The notes beneath the pieces were generated by a model that searched no databases, was not told the DNA's origin, and saw only the letters and a list, made by a program, of their open reading frames with translations. Position numbers and translations under genes: made by a program. Positions 1 to 10,141 of a stretch of DNA of 64,000 bases are shown here, piece by piece. How positions within the stretch are numbered: the stretch's first letter is position 1; each line of letters opens with the position of its first letter. The stretch is from an uncultured Jannaschia sp. GTDB taxonomy: Bacteria; Pseudomonadota; Alphaproteobacteria; Rhodobacterales; Rhodobacteraceae. Location: assembly GCF_947494055.1 (NCBI RefSeq), contig NZ_CANLTR010000003.1:1-64000 (forward strand), written 5' to 3'.

Positions 1-34
1 TCTCCCTGGCGGTTGCCGCCGCCGGTCAGGTGGT

Positions 35-622
35 TTGACTCACCCGGAGATTACGCCGCCCTCGATTTTCCACCACCTTCGCGACACGACCGACTGGAGC
101 GCCGGGGAGATGCTGAACTACGCAAAATGGTCGCTCATGGCGGTCGTTTTCGTGCTGACCTGGCGTGTGACCGGTCTCCGTCTCTACATGGCGCTCGCAT
201 TCTTCGTGCTGCTCGTGCTCGCGGACGACGCGCTCCAGCTGCATGAACGCGGGTCCGAAATATTGATGACCGCCTTTCCTGCCCTTCGCGCGGATAGCGG
301 AAGCGGCACCGAGATCGTCATATGGGTCATGATCGGTCTGCTCGGGCTGTCGGCTGTCGGACTGAGCCTGGGTGGCGCCCCGCGTTCCGAACTCGCCAAG
401 GTCCGGATGGCGGGAGTGCTTTTCGTACCGATCATCTTCTTCGGGGTCGTCGTCGACGCAGTGCATGCCATGGCGGAGGATTACGGCCAGATTCTTCTGC
501 TTGTCGAGGATGGCGGGGAAATGCTCGCGATCTCGGTCCTGGCCGCATACGTCTACGCATCCTTCCGACCCGGGACGGACAGCGCAATTCGCTGGCCTTT
601 CAGGAAGGCGCGCCGAGCCTGA
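35..622 (+). CDS. Small multi-pass membrane protein of unknown function (5' end uncertain)
   Basis: The frame encodes a hydrophobic protein of up to 195 residues. Likely membrane segments lie near residues 31-66, 90-111, 124-146 and 160-178, and a basic tail ends in RKARRA. No family is recognised. The TTG at 35 is only the first possible start inside the window. The frame stays open to the window edge, so the gene may begin upstream. An ATG at 110 (giving MLNYAKW) lies just behind a GGGGAG stretch and is another candidate. The next gene, xdhA, starts 148 bp later, so a functional link is not implied. Confidence 0.55.
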   Translation: MTHPEITPPSIFHHLRDTTDWSAGEMLNYAKWSLMAVVFVLTWRVTGLRLYMALAFFVLLVLADDALQLHERGSEILMTAFPALRADSGSGTEIVIWVMIGLLGLSAVGLSLGGAPRSELAKVRMAGVLFVPIIFFGVVVDAVHAMAEDYGQILLLVEDGGEMLAISVLAAYVYASFRPGTDSAIRWPFRKARRA

Positions 623-770
623 CACGGGGTCTCGTGGCCTTCGGCGGTCGCATCTCGGCCAACAGGCTTGCATCACCCGCGCCGCTGCGCTCCTATCGGT
701 GCCACCCGCCCCCTCTACGCCGCATCGAGGGGGTTCCCCGGGCCATACGTAACGCGGCGGACCACGTGCA

Positions 771-2129
771 ATGGAGATCGATTTCCGTCTGAACGGCGAG
801 GACGTCACCGCCACGACCGACGATCCGACCGCGACCCTGCTCGACTGGCTCCGAAACGAGGCCGGTCTGCCGGGCACGAAGGAAGGCTGCAACGAGGGCG
901 ATTGCGGGGCCTGCTCGGTCATCGTGACCGGCGCGGACGGAGTGCCGCGGGCGTTCAATGCCTGCATCCTCTTCCTGCCGCAGCTTGCGGGGCGCGCCGT
1001 GCGGACGGTGGAGGGGCTGACCGGGCCGGACGGCACGATGCATCCCGTGCAGCGGGCGATGATCGACCGGCACGGCTCGCAATGCGGGTTCTGCACGCCG
1101 GGCTTCGTCACGACGATGGCGGCGGCGCATGCGCGGGGCGACACCGACCACGCCGACCAGATCGCGGGGAACCTTTGCCGCTGCACCGGCTATGCGCCAA
1201 TCTTGCGCGCGGCGCGGGATATCGAGGGCGAACCGATCCCCGACCATATGCGCGACACGGCGCCCGCGCCGGCGATCCGGAGTGCACGCACGTTCCATCC
1301 GCAAAGCGCCGACGAACTGGCGGAATGGTATGTCGACCACTCCGACGCCACGCTCGTCGCCGGGGCGACCGATGTCGGCCTCTGGGTGACGAAGCAGTTT
1401 CGCGCGCTGGACGGGATCGCCTTTCTCGCCGGCTGCAACGACCTGCGGGGTGTCGCAGTGACGGACGACGCCATCGAGATCGGCGCGATGACCGACATCG
1501 AGGCGTTGCGCGCCGCGGTCGCGCCGTATCACCCGTCCTTCGGCGAGCTCCTGCGCCGCTACGGCAGCGTACAGGTTCGCAACGCCGCGACGCTCGGCGG
1601 CAACATCGCCAACGGCTCGCCCATCGGGGATTCGCCGCCGCCGCTGATCGCTCTCGGGGCGAAGCTGCACTTGCGACGGGGCGACGTGCGGCGGTCAATG
1701 CCGCTCGAAGACTTCTATCTCGATTACGGAAAGCAGGACCGCCAACCAGGCGAGTTCGTTGAGCGCGTGACGATCCCGCGGCGGGCCGACAGCCTCCTGT
1801 GCCACAAGCTGTCCAAGCGGTTCGACCAAGATATTTCCGCCGTCTGCGGCGCGTTCAACCTGCCCGAGGCGGACGGCGCACTGCGTGACGTGCGGATCGC
1901 GTTCGGCGGCATGGCGGGCATTCCGAAGCGGGCGCGTGCGGCCGAGGCGGCGCTGGAGGGGCGTGCGCGGAATGCGGAGACCCTGGCCGCCGCGGCGGAG
2001 GCGTTGGCGGAGGACTTCACGCCGCTGACGGACATGCGCGCATCGGCCGGCTACCGGTTGCAGGCGGCACAGGGGATGCTGCGGCGGCTGGCCACCGACG
2101 CGCCCTCGATCCTCACGGTGCAGGCATGA
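771..2129 (+). CDS. xdhA: Xanthine dehydrogenase small subunit XdhA (2Fe-2S / FAD)
   Basis: This subunit carries electrons from the molybdenum site of XdhB to FAD and NAD+ during oxidation of hypoxanthine and xanthine to urate. The 452-residue protein begins with a plant-type ferredoxin domain (Cys40, Cys45, Cys48, Cys65). A helical 2Fe-2S domain follows (QCGFC at 104-108, CRC at 136-138). The FAD-binding domain runs from about residue 165, with [17 protein letters not shown] as the flavin-binding stretch. This order is that of bacterial split-subunit XDH. The ATG at 771 gives the usual N-terminus, although the ribosome site is weak. The stop overlaps the xdhB start by 4 bp. Confidence 0.96.
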   Translation: MEIDFRLNGEDVTATTDDPTATLLDWLRNEAGLPGTKEGCNEGDCGACSVIVTGADGVPRAFNACILFLPQLAGRAVRTVEGLTGPDGTMHPVQRAMIDRHGSQCGFCTPGFVTTMAAAHARGDTDHADQIAGNLCRCTGYAPILRAARDIEGEPIPDHMRDTAPAPAIRSARTFHPQSADELAEWYVDHSDATLVAGATDVGLWVTKQFRALDGIAFLAGCNDLRGVAVTDDAIEIGAMTDIEALRAAVAPYHPSFGELLRRYGSVQVRNAATLGGNIANGSPIGDSPPPLIALGAKLHLRRGDVRRSMPLEDFYLDYGKQDRQPGEFVERVTIPRRADSLLCHKLSKRFDQDISAVCGAFNLPEADGALRDVRIAFGGMAGIPKRARAAEAALEGRARNAETLAAAAEALAEDFTPLTDMRASAGYRLQAAQGMLRRLATDAPSILTVQA

Positions 2130-4456
2130 GCGTCGCAAAGCCCCTCCCGCATGAGAGTGCGCGGCTGCACGTCACCGGCACGGCGCGCTACACCGACGAC
2201 ATCCCGGCGCCGAAGGGCTGCCTGCATCTGGCTTTCGGGCTGGCGGAGGTCGCGCGGGGGCGGCTCGACGCGCTCGATCTCTCCGCGGTGCGCGAAGCAC
2301 CCGGCGTGGTGGCGGTGCTGACGGCGGAGGATCTGGACCCGATGCCGGATTGCTCGCCCTCGAACGGCGACGAGCCGCTCCTTTGCACGGGCGAGATCCA
2401 TTACGCGGGGCAGCCGCTCTATCTTGTCGTGGCCGACACGCATCTCGCGGCTCGCCGCGCCGCGCGTCTGCACGAGGCGCGCGTGACGGAGGCGCCGGCG
2501 ATCCTGACCATCGAGGACGCGGTCGACGCGGAAAGCTGGTTCGACGGCGGGCCGCGCGTCTGGACGGACGGGGACGTGGCGGCGGGGCTCGCAGAGGCGC
2601 CCCACCGGCTCGAAGGACAGATCGAGATCGGCGGACAGGAGCATTTCTACCTCGAGGGTCACGCCGCGCTGGCAATCCCCTCCGAGGCGGGGGAGATGCA
2701 CGTCCTGACCTCCACCCAGCATCCCACCGAGATCCAGCACAAAGTGGCGGAGGCGTTGGGCGTGCCGATGCACGCGGTCCGCTCCGAGGTGCGGCGCATG
2801 GGCGGAGCGTTCGGTGGCAAGGAGAGCCAGGGCAACGCGCTCGCCGTGGCCTGCGCCGTTGCCGCCGAGCGGACGGGCCGCGCCTGCCGGATGCGCTACG
2901 ACCGCGACGACGATTTCGTGGTGACCGGCAAGCGCCACGATTTCCGCGTGGCCTATGAGGTGGGCCACGACGAGGCGGGCAGGGTGTTCGCCGTGCGGTT
3001 CCTGCACTGGACGCGCTGCGGCTGGAGCCAGGACCTGTCGCTTCCGGTCGCCGACCGGGCAATGCTGCATGCAGACAACGCCTACGATATCCCTGTCATG
3101 TCGATCGAGAGCTGGCGGCTACGCACCAACACACAGTCCGCGACCGCCTTCCGTGGGTTCGGCGGGCCGCAGGGGATGCTTGGGATCGAGCGGGTGATGG
3201 ATCATGTCGCGCATGCGGTCGGGCGCGATCCGCTGGAGGTGCGGCGGGCGAACTTCTACGCGGACGCGCGGGGCGAAGGCGGCGCCTCCGGCGGGGATAT
3301 TTCGGAAGCAAAGATGCCGGCGGGCGGCACGGGCCGGACGCATTACGGGCAGGCGGTCACGGATTCCTGCCTCGGCGCACTGACGGAGCAACTGGCCGAA
3401 AGCTGCGACTATGACGGTCGGCGCCGGCGGGTGGCGGGGTGGAACGCGGCGAACCCGGTTCTGAAGCGCGGGATCGCGCTGACGCCGGTAAAGTTCGGGA
3501 TCAGCTTCACGCTGACGCATCTCAATCAGGCGGGGGCGCTGGTCCATGTCTATGCCGACGGCTCGATCCACCTGAATCACGGCGGGACGGAGATGGGGCA
3601 GGGGCTCCACTCGAAGGTCGCGCAGGTGGCGGCCGACCGCTTCGGTTGCGACCTGGCGCGGGTGCGGGTGACGGCGACGGATACCGGCAAGGTTCCGAAT
3701 ACCTCCGCCACGGCGGCCTCCTCGGGGGCGGATCTGAACGGGATGGCAGTGCGCGCCGCCTGCGACACGATCCGCGACCGGATCGCCGCGTTTCTGGCGG
3801 AAACGCATCAGGCGGAGGCGGCGTCGGTCGTCTTCGCGGAAGATGCGGTGAATGTCGGTGGCGCGACCTACCCGTTCGAAGAGGCGGCGGCGATGGCCTA
3901 TGCGGGGCGTGTCTCCCTGTCCTCCACCGGCTACTACGCCACGCCCGAGATCGAGTGGGACCGGGCGGCGGGACGGGGCCGACCGTTCTACTACTTCGCC
4001 TACGGGGCGGCCTGTTCGGAGGTGGTGATCGATACGCTGACGGGCGAGAACCGGATCCTGCGGACCGACATCCTGCACGATGCCGGCGCCTCGCTGAACC
4101 CCGCGCTCGACATCGGGCAGATCGAGGGCGGGTTCGTGCAGGGGGCGGGCTGGCTCACGACGGAAGAGCTGGTGTGGGACGAAGCGGGGCGGCTCCGGAC
4201 GCACGCGCCCTCGACCTACAAGATCCCCTGCGCCTCGGACGTGCCGGATGTGTTCGAGGTCGCGCTCTGGGACGCGCCGAACCGGGCGGAGACGATCTAC
4301 CGCTCGAAGGCCGTGGGCGAGCCGCCCCTGATGCACGGGATCAGCGTGTTCCTCGCGCTCTCGGACGCGGTGGCGGCCTGCGGGACGGGCTACCCCGCGC
4401 TCGACGCGCCGGCGACGGCGGAGCGGGTGCTGGGCGCGGTGCGGCGGCTCGGGTGA
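2126..4456 (+). CDS. xdhB: Xanthine dehydrogenase molybdopterin-binding subunit XdhB
   Basis: This is the catalytic subunit that binds molybdenum cofactor and hydroxylates xanthine. It has 776 residues, close to the usual length. The cofactor motif GGAFGGKE lies near residue 227, [11 protein letters not shown] near 338, and the C-terminal [12 protein letters not shown] carries the conserved catalytic glutamate. ATG at 2126 overlaps the xdhA stop (ATGA). Oddity: residues about 386-397 ([12 protein letters not shown]) are encoded by a 36-bp copy of an intergenic repeat found again at 16685 and 16848. It lies in a glycine-rich loop between NFYADA and THYGQ. Confidence 0.96.
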   Translation: MSVAKPLPHESARLHVTGTARYTDDIPAPKGCLHLAFGLAEVARGRLDALDLSAVREAPGVVAVLTAEDLDPMPDCSPSNGDEPLLCTGEIHYAGQPLYLVVADTHLAARRAARLHEARVTEAPAILTIEDAVDAESWFDGGPRVWTDGDVAAGLAEAPHRLEGQIEIGGQEHFYLEGHAALAIPSEAGEMHVLTSTQHPTEIQHKVAEALGVPMHAVRSEVRRMGGAFGGKESQGNALAVACAVAAERTGRACRMRYDRDDDFVVTGKRHDFRVAYEVGHDEAGRVFAVRFLHWTRCGWSQDLSLPVADRAMLHADNAYDIPVMSIESWRLRTNTQSATAFRGFGGPQGMLGIERVMDHVAHAVGRDPLEVRRANFYADARGEGGASGGDISEAKMPAGGTGRTHYGQAVTDSCLGALTEQLAESCDYDGRRRRVAGWNAANPVLKRGIALTPVKFGISFTLTHLNQAGALVHVYADGSIHLNHGGTEMGQGLHSKVAQVAADRFGCDLARVRVTATDTGKVPNTSATAASSGADLNGMAVRAACDTIRDRIAAFLAETHQAEAASVVFAEDAVNVGGATYPFEEAAAMAYAGRVSLSSTGYYATPEIEWDRAAGRGRPFYYFAYGAACSEVVIDTLTGENRILRTDILHDAGASLNPALDIGQIEGGFVQGAGWLTTEELVWDEAGRLRTHAPSTYKIPCASDVPDVFEVALWDAPNRAETIYRSKAVGEPPLMHGISVFLALSDAVAACGTGYPALDAPATAERVLGAVRRLG
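3281..3316 (+). repeat. Copy of the GGCGGGGATATTT repeat arm, in frame inside xdhB
   Basis: The 36 bases match the arms of the composite element at 16685-16720 and 16883-16848 (reverse) at 32 of 36 positions each. The shared block GCCTCCGGCGGGGATATTT is followed by three variable bases and AAGCAAAGAYG. In those other places the sequence is intergenic. Here it is read as protein, adding a Gly/Ala/Ser-rich stretch without breaking the frame. Confidence 0.75.
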
Positions 4457-5337
4457 GCTTCGACACGACGCGGCTGGGCGCGCTGATCGCGGCGCACGGG
4501 CCGGTCGTCCGCGTGCTGGTGGCCGAGGCCCGCGGCTCGGTCCCGCGTGAGGCGGGGACGGCGATGGTCGTCTGGGCGGACGGGTTCGACGGCACGATCG
4601 GCGGCGGGGCGCTGGAATGGCGGGCGCTCGGGATCGCGCGAGAGGTTCTGACCGCGGGCGGGCCGCGGGTGGCGCGGATGCCGCTCGGCCCGGCGCTCGC
4701 GCAATGCTGCGGCGGCGCGGTAACGCTGGTTTTCGAACGGCTCGACGCGCTGCCGGACTTGCCTTGGCTCAGGCGGGTGGAGGGGTCGCGTCCGGCGCCC
4801 GATCTGCGCGGCTTCGCCTTTGCCGACGGGTGGTTGCGGGAGGAGGCGGCCGCGGGCGTGCGACCCGTCTGGATCTGGGGGGCCGGCCATGTCGGCGCGG
4901 CGCTTGCCGACGTGCTGACGCCCCTGCCGGATATCGCGGTCACCTGGGTCGACGTCGCGGCGTCGCGGTTCGGCGTGGTGCCGGACGGGGTGACGCGACT
5001 GGTCGCGGCCGACATGCCGCGCGCAATGGCGCATGCGCCGGGCGACGCGCACCACCTCGTCCTGACCTACAGCCACGAGATCGACCTCGCACTCTGCCAC
5101 GCGGCGCTCGGGCGGGGCTTCGCGTCCTGCGGCGTGATCGGGTCGGCCACGAAATGGGCGCGGTTCCGGTCGCGGCTCATGGCGCTCGGGCACGAAAAGC
5201 AGGCAATCGCGCGCATCCGCTGCCCGATCGGCGAGCCGTCCTTCGGCAAGCACCCCCAGGCCATTGCCGTGGGCGTGGCGGCGAGTCTACTCTCCGGGGA
5301 CGCGCCCGCAGAGGCGCACGGGGGGACGCGCGCTTGA
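4453..5337 (+). CDS. xdhC: Xanthine dehydrogenase accessory protein XdhC (molybdenum cofactor insertion)
   Basis: XdhC binds molybdenum cofactor, promotes its sulfuration and delivers it to XdhB. The 294-residue protein has the N-terminal XdhC/CoxI signature (VAEARGSVPREAGTAMVV, then GTIGGGALEW). A Rossmann-like second domain follows (VWIWGAGHVGAALADVL near 140, then YSHEIDLALCHAAL and GVIGSATKWARF). GTG at 4453 overlaps the xdhB stop by 4 bp, so translation is probably coupled. The frame is open far upstream inside xdhB, but homology begins only at this GTG. Confidence 0.94.
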   Translation: MSFDTTRLGALIAAHGPVVRVLVAEARGSVPREAGTAMVVWADGFDGTIGGGALEWRALGIAREVLTAGGPRVARMPLGPALAQCCGGAVTLVFERLDALPDLPWLRRVEGSRPAPDLRGFAFADGWLREEAAAGVRPVWIWGAGHVGAALADVLTPLPDIAVTWVDVAASRFGVVPDGVTRLVAADMPRAMAHAPGDAHHLVLTYSHEIDLALCHAALGRGFASCGVIGSATKWARFRSRLMALGHEKQAIARIRCPIGEPSFGKHPQAIAVGVAASLLSGDAPAEAHGGTRA

Positions 5338-6848
5338 CCGCACTTCTGGAACTCGAGGGGCTGACCAAGGCCTATCCCGGCGTGGTGGCCAACGACGACG
5401 TGTCCTTCGCGGTCACGCGGGGCGGGGTTCATGCGCTGCTGGGCGAGAACGGGGCGGGCAAGTCGACGCTGGTCAAGACGATCTACGGGCTGGTGAAGCC
5501 CGACCGGGGGCGGATGCGCCTCGACGGTCAGCCCTTCGCCCCGGCCGAGCCGCGCGAGGCTAGGGCCGCGGGTGTGGCGATGGTGTTCCAGCATTTCAGC
5601 CTTTTCGACGCGCTGAGCGTGGCCGAGAACGTGGCGCTCGGCATGGAGACGCCGCCGCCGATGCGCGACCTTGCCCGCCGCATCCGCGCCGTGTCGGAGG
5701 AATACGGCCTGCCGCTCGACCCGGGCCGGCTGGTGGGCGACCTGTCGGCGGGGGAACGGCAGCGGGTGGAGATCGTGCGCTGCCTGTTGCAGGAGCCGCG
5801 GCTGCTCATCATGGACGAGCCGACCAGCGTGCTGACCCCGCAGGAGGTGGAGATCCTCTTCGCGACGCTCCGGCAGCTTTCGGCGGAGGGGACGTCGATC
5901 CTCTACATCTCCCACAAGCTCGAGGAGATCCGTACGCTTTGCGACGCCGCGACGATCCTCCGGGGCGGCCGGGTGGTGGGCGGATGCGACCCGCGCGAAG
6001 CCTCGGTGGCGGAGCTGGCCGAGCGGATGGTCGGCGCGAAGCTGACCGCGCCGAAATCGGGCGGCGGGGCGCCGGGCGAAACGCTGCTCCGCGTCGAGGG
6101 GCTTTCACTACCGCCGGTGTCGCAGTTCGGCACGCCGTTGCGCGAGGTGGCGCTCGAGCTCCGTGCGGGCGAGGTGCTGGGCATCGGCGGGGTCGCGGGG
6201 AACGGGCAGGACGAGCTGCTGGCCGCGCTGTCCGGGGAACGCCTTTCGGCGGCCGGTTCGGTCACGTTCGAGGGGCATGACGTCTCACGGCTCGGGCCCG
6301 TGGCCCGGCGTCGGGCGGGTTTGCTGACTGCACCGGAGGAGCGGCTGGGCCATGCCGCGGCACCCGACATGACGCTGACCGAGAACGCGGCACTTACGGG
6401 GGGCGCGCGGAAGGGGATGCTTCGGCGCGGCTTTCTCGACTGGGGCCTCGCCCGGACCTTCGCGGACGAGGTCATCGCGCGCTTCGACGTCCGCACGCCC
6501 GGCGCCGAAGTCGCTGCCCGCAGCCTGTCCGGCGGCAACCTGCAGAAGTTCGTGATCGGGCGGGAAGTGCTGCAGGACCCGCGCGTACTGGTCGTGAACC
6601 AGCCGACCTGGGGCGTGGACGCGGCCGCGGCGAGCGCCATCCGGCAGGCGCTGCTCGACCTCGCCGCCGGGGGCGCGGGGGTGATCGTCATTTCGCAGGA
6701 TCTCGACGAGCTTCTGGAGATCTCCGACCGCTTCGCCGCGCTGAACGCGGGTCGGCTCGGCACGTCCGTGCCCACGGCGGACCTGACGATGGAGCGGATC
6801 GGCCTGATGCTGGGCGGGGCGCATGACATGGAGGCGGCGCATGCGTGA
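5334..6848 (+). CDS. Nucleoside ABC transporter ATP-binding protein (two ATPase domains)
   Basis: This is the energising subunit of a BmpA-type sugar/nucleoside importer. The 504-residue protein contains two fused ATPase domains. The first has Walker A GENGAGKST, signature LSAGERQRVEIVR and Walker B LLIMDEPTS. The second has a degenerate P-loop (GGVAGNGQDELLAALSG) and signature LSGGNLQKFVIGRE, as in the RbsA/NupA group. TTG at 5334 overlaps the xdhC stop by 4 bp and gives an N-terminus (TALLELEGLTKAYPG) aligned with the family. Linkage to xdhABC points to purine nucleosides or bases as cargo. Confidence 0.92.
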   Translation: MTALLELEGLTKAYPGVVANDDVSFAVTRGGVHALLGENGAGKSTLVKTIYGLVKPDRGRMRLDGQPFAPAEPREARAAGVAMVFQHFSLFDALSVAENVALGMETPPPMRDLARRIRAVSEEYGLPLDPGRLVGDLSAGERQRVEIVRCLLQEPRLLIMDEPTSVLTPQEVEILFATLRQLSAEGTSILYISHKLEEIRTLCDAATILRGGRVVGGCDPREASVAELAERMVGAKLTAPKSGGGAPGETLLRVEGLSLPPVSQFGTPLREVALELRAGEVLGIGGVAGNGQDELLAALSGERLSAAGSVTFEGHDVSRLGPVARRRAGLLTAPEERLGHAAAPDMTLTENAALTGGARKGMLRRGFLDWGLARTFADEVIARFDVRTPGAEVAARSLSGGNLQKFVIGREVLQDPRVLVVNQPTWGVDAAAASAIRQALLDLAAGGAGVIVISQDLDELLEISDRFAALNAGRLGTSVPTADLTMERIGLMLGGAHDMEAAHA

Positions 6849-6872
6849 AGCGTCCGTCCGCGGGGCCCCGGC

Positions 6873-7955
6873 GTGATCCGGCTGGAGCGTCGTCCGACGC
6901 CGTCGCGCGTCTGGGGTGCGGCCTCGCCGCTCCTCGCGGTCGCGCTGACGATGGTGTCGGGCGGGCTGATGTTCGCGGCTTTGGGTCAGGACCCCCTTGA
7001 AGCGCTCCGCACGATCTTCTGGGACCCGGTCCTCGGCGAGTTCGCGTGGTACTTCCGCGCGCAGCTTCTGGTGAAGGCCGCGCCACTCATCCTGATCGCG
7101 GCGGGGCTCGCCATCGGGTTTCGGGCGGGCATCTGGAACATCGGGGCGGAGGGGCAATACATCGTCGGCGCCATCGCGGGCGCGGCGGCCGGGCTGGCCT
7201 TTTACCCGTCCGAAAGCGCGCTGATCTTCCCGCTGATGGTGGTCTGCGGCGCGCTGGGCGGGTTCCTCTGGGCGATGATCCCGGCGGTGCTGAAGGTGAC
7301 GCTCGGCACGAACGAGATCCTCGTCTCGCTGATGCTGGTCTACGTGGCCGACAACCTGCTGGCCTCCGCCGCCGTGGGCTGGCTCAGGAACCCCGACGCC
7401 GTTGGCTTCCCCGGCTCGCGCAACCTGTCGCAGTGGGAGGCGTCGGCGAACCCCGAGCTGATTGCGGGGACGGGGATGCACTGGGGCGTGGTCGCGGCCT
7501 TGATCGCGGTGATCTTCGCGCATGTGCTGATGACCCGCCACCTGATGGGCTTCCACATCCGCCTCGCCGGGCAGGCGCCCCGTGCGGCGCGTTTCGCGGG
7601 CGTGGCGCCGGCGCGGCTCGTGCTGTTTTGCCTCGGCCTGTCGGGTCTGCTCGCGGGTCTCGCCGGGCTCTTCGAGGTGACGGGGCCGGCGGGGCAGGTC
7701 AGCATCGACTTCGCCTCGGGCTACGGCTTCACCGCGATCATCGTCGCATTCCTCGGCCGGCTGAACCCGCTCGGCATCGTCGCGGCGGGGCTGCTGATGG
7801 CGGTGACCTATGTGGGTGGCGACAACGCGGCGGCCAATCTCGGCATCCCCGGCGCGGCGATCAGCGCGTTCCAGGGAATGCTGCTGTTCTTCCTGCTGGC
7901 GGTGGACGTCCTGTCGAACTTCCGGGTGCGGGTCGGACGGGGTGCCCTTGCGTGA
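6873..7955 (+). CDS. Nucleoside ABC transporter permease (NupB/YufP type)
   Basis: This is one of two inner-membrane permeases forming the import channel with the neighbouring ATPase. It has 360 residues and about eight to ten hydrophobic helices. The family block IAAGLAIGFRAGIWNIGAEG near residue 78 is followed by GTNEILVSLML near 148. The GTG at 6873 lies 24 bp after the ATPase stop. The first half is longer than in the second permease, which is typical of the pair in BMP systems. The substrate is inferred from context. Confidence 0.91.
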   Translation: MIRLERRPTPSRVWGAASPLLAVALTMVSGGLMFAALGQDPLEALRTIFWDPVLGEFAWYFRAQLLVKAAPLILIAAGLAIGFRAGIWNIGAEGQYIVGAIAGAAAGLAFYPSESALIFPLMVVCGALGGFLWAMIPAVLKVTLGTNEILVSLMLVYVADNLLASAAVGWLRNPDAVGFPGSRNLSQWEASANPELIAGTGMHWGVVAALIAVIFAHVLMTRHLMGFHIRLAGQAPRAARFAGVAPARLVLFCLGLSGLLAGLAGLFEVTGPAGQVSIDFASGYGFTAIIVAFLGRLNPLGIVAAGLLMAVTYVGGDNAAANLGIPGAAISAFQGMLLFFLLAVDVLSNFRVRVGRGALA

Positions 7956-7998
7956 GCCCGGATCCGACCTACCACGAGCCGCATGGACGGATGACCTG

Positions 7999-8928
7999 AT
8001 GGACCTTTCCGCGATCTCCCCCACGCTCCTCGTCGCCTCGCTGATGGTCGCGGCGACGCCGATCCTGCTCGCCGCCCTGGGCGAGATGGTCGTCGAGAAG
8101 GCCGGCGTTCTGAACCTCGGGGTGGAGGGGATGATGATCATGGGCGCGGTGACCGGCTTCGTCGCGGCGATCGAGTCCGGCTCGCCCTGGGCAGGTTTCC
8201 TCGCCGCCGCGATCGGTGGCGCGGCGATGGCGCTCCTCTTCGGGTTCCTGACGCAAGTGCTGCTGTCGAACCAGGTCGCGACGGGACTGGCGCTCACGCT
8301 CTTCGGGCTTGGCCTCTCCGCGCTGATCGGACAGGGCTATGTCGGCATCAAGGCGAACTCGCTCGGGCGAGTCGACCTCGGCGCGCTGTCGGACCTGCCC
8401 TTCGTGGGCCGCGTGCTCTTCGGGCACGACCCCATCGTCTATCTTTCCCTCCTCCTCGTCGCGGGCGTCTGGGCGTTCCTGCGATTCACCCGTGCGGGCC
8501 TGATCCTGCGCGCCGTGGGCGAGAGCCACAACGCGGCCCACGCGCTCGGCTATCACGTCCGCCGCGTGCGGATGACGGCAATCGCTTTCGGCGGCGCCTG
8601 CGCGGGGCTGGGCGGGGCCTACCTCTCGCTCGTGCGGGTGCCGCAATGGACCGAGGGCATGACCGCCGGCGCGGGCTGGATCGCGCTCGCCATCGTCGTC
8701 TTCGCGTCGTGGCGGGCGGAGCGGGTTCTGGTCGGTGCCTATCTTTTCGGCGGCATCACGGTTCTGCAGCTCAACCTGCAGACGGCGGGCGCACGGGTCC
8801 CGGTCGAGCTGCTCTCGGCGGCGCCCTACCTTGTCACCATCCTCGTCCTCGTGCTCATATCGATCCGCGCCAGACGCGGCGGGGCCGCCCCCGCCGATCT
8901 GGCCAGACCATTCCACGCCTCCACCTGA
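7999..8928 (+). CDS. Nucleoside ABC transporter permease (NupC/YufQ type)
   Basis: This is the second permease of the importer, 309 residues with about eight membrane segments. The signature GEMVVEKAGVLNLGVEGMMI lies at residues 28-47. VGESHNAAHALGYHVRRVRM is the cytoplasmic coupling loop that contacts the ATPase. The ATG at 7999 starts in-family sequence (MDLSAISPTLLVASLMVAAT). The longer open frame that begins inside the previous permease has no homology upstream of this point. The next gene, the binding protein, starts 27 bp on. Confidence 0.92.
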   Translation: MDLSAISPTLLVASLMVAATPILLAALGEMVVEKAGVLNLGVEGMMIMGAVTGFVAAIESGSPWAGFLAAAIGGAAMALLFGFLTQVLLSNQVATGLALTLFGLGLSALIGQGYVGIKANSLGRVDLGALSDLPFVGRVLFGHDPIVYLSLLLVAGVWAFLRFTRAGLILRAVGESHNAAHALGYHVRRVRMTAIAFGGACAGLGGAYLSLVRVPQWTEGMTAGAGWIALAIVVFASWRAERVLVGAYLFGGITVLQLNLQTAGARVPVELLSAAPYLVTILVLVLISIRARRGGAAPADLARPFHAST

Positions 8929-8955
8929 GAGGGGCGATCCAACCGGGAGATTTCC

Positions 8956-10044
8956 ATGACGAACAAGACATTCCTCGCCCTCGCGGCGACGCTCGGCTTG
9001 ACCGGGGCGGCCTTGGCCCAGGACGATCCGATCAAGGCCGGGTTCATCTATGTCGGCCCGATCGGCGACGGCGGCTGGACCTACCAGCACGACCAGGGCC
9101 GTCTCGCCCTCGAGGAGGAATACGGCGACCGGGTCGAGACCGTGTATCAGGAATCGGTGCCCGAAGGCGCGGACGCGGAGCGGGCGATCACGCAGATGGC
9201 GCTCGGCGGGGCGGACATCATCTTCACCACCTCCTTCGGCTACATGGACGCGACCAACGCGGTCGCCGAGAAGTTCCCCGACGTGAAGTTCGAACATGCG
9301 ACCGGCTTCAAGCGCGACCATCCGAATGTCTCCACCTACGATGCGCGCTTCTACGAAGGACGCGCCGTGCTGGGCACTCTGGCGGGTCACCTGACGGAGA
9401 CGAACAAGATCGGCTATATCGGCTCCTTCCCGATCCCCGAGAACATTCAGGGCATCAACTCCGCCTACCTGCATGCCAAGGAGGTCAACCCGGACGTCGA
9501 GATGGTCGTGACCTGGGCCTATACCTGGTTCGACCCCGCCAAGGAGGCCGACGCCGCGCGTGCGATGATCGACCAGGGCGTGGACGTCATCCTGCAGCAT
9601 ACCGACTCGACCGCGCCCCAGGCCGCCGCCGAGGAGGCCAACGCGAACGGGGGCCGCGTCTTCACCTTCGGGCAGGCCTCCGACATGGCGGAGTTCAAGC
9701 CCGAGCCGCGTGTCGCCTCGATCATCGACAACTGGGCGCCCTATTACATCGAGCGCGTCGGCGCGGTCATGGACGGCACCTGGGAGCAGCAGGCGAGCTG
9801 GGGCGGCATGGCCGAGGGCGAGGTCGTGATCGGCGAGATCACCGACGCCGTGCCCGAGGAGGCGAAGGCCGCCGCCGAGGAGATGATCGCGAACATCACC
9901 GACGGCAGCTACCACCCGTTCACCGGCCCGATCAACAAGCAGGACGGCAGCGAATGGCTGGCCGAGGGCGAGGTGGCCGAGGACGGCGAGCTTGCCGGGA
10001 TGGACTTCTACGTCGAGGGCATCACGGGCGACATCCCGAACTGA
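8956..10044 (+). CDS. BMP-family substrate-binding lipoprotein-like protein (nucleoside import)
   Basis: This is the periplasmic binding protein that captures the ligand for the preceding permeases. The 362-residue precursor has a signal peptide ending at ALAQ-DDP (about residue 22). The BMP fold follows: AGFIYVGPIGDGGWTYQHD, then ADIIFTTSFGYMDATNAVAE and NKIGYIGSFPIPENIQGINS. No lipobox cysteine is visible, so it is probably soluble in the periplasm rather than lipid-anchored. A GGGAG ribosome site precedes the ATG. It closes the xdhABC-importer operon. Confidence 0.93.
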   Translation: MTNKTFLALAATLGLTGAALAQDDPIKAGFIYVGPIGDGGWTYQHDQGRLALEEEYGDRVETVYQESVPEGADAERAITQMALGGADIIFTTSFGYMDATNAVAEKFPDVKFEHATGFKRDHPNVSTYDARFYEGRAVLGTLAGHLTETNKIGYIGSFPIPENIQGINSAYLHAKEVNPDVEMVVTWAYTWFDPAKEADAARAMIDQGVDVILQHTDSTAPQAAAEEANANGGRVFTFGQASDMAEFKPEPRVASIIDNWAPYYIERVGAVMDGTWEQQASWGGMAEGEVVIGEITDAVPEEAKAAAEEMIANITDGSYHPFTGPINKQDGSEWLAEGEVAEDGELAGMDFYVEGITGDIPN

Positions 10045-10071
10045 GCGCGCCTTACGGCGCCCGGGGCGCGG

Positions 10072-10088
10072 GGGCGCGCCGCGCGCCC
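10072..10088 (+). terminator. GC-rich hairpin after the BMP gene
   Basis: GGGCGCG and CGCGCCC form a 7-bp perfect stem around a 3-base loop, 27 bp after the binding-protein stop. There is no T-run, so termination by this hairpin alone is uncertain. Confidence 0.3.
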
Positions 10089-10141
10089 GTCCGCGTGTAG
10101 CCGCGTGCCGCACCATCGGGACTTGGCGGACGGGGCCCGGC

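Noticed and set aside
623-770. Purine riboswitch upstream of xdhA
   Set aside because: No three-way junction sequence pattern of the purine aptamer was found in the 148-bp gap.
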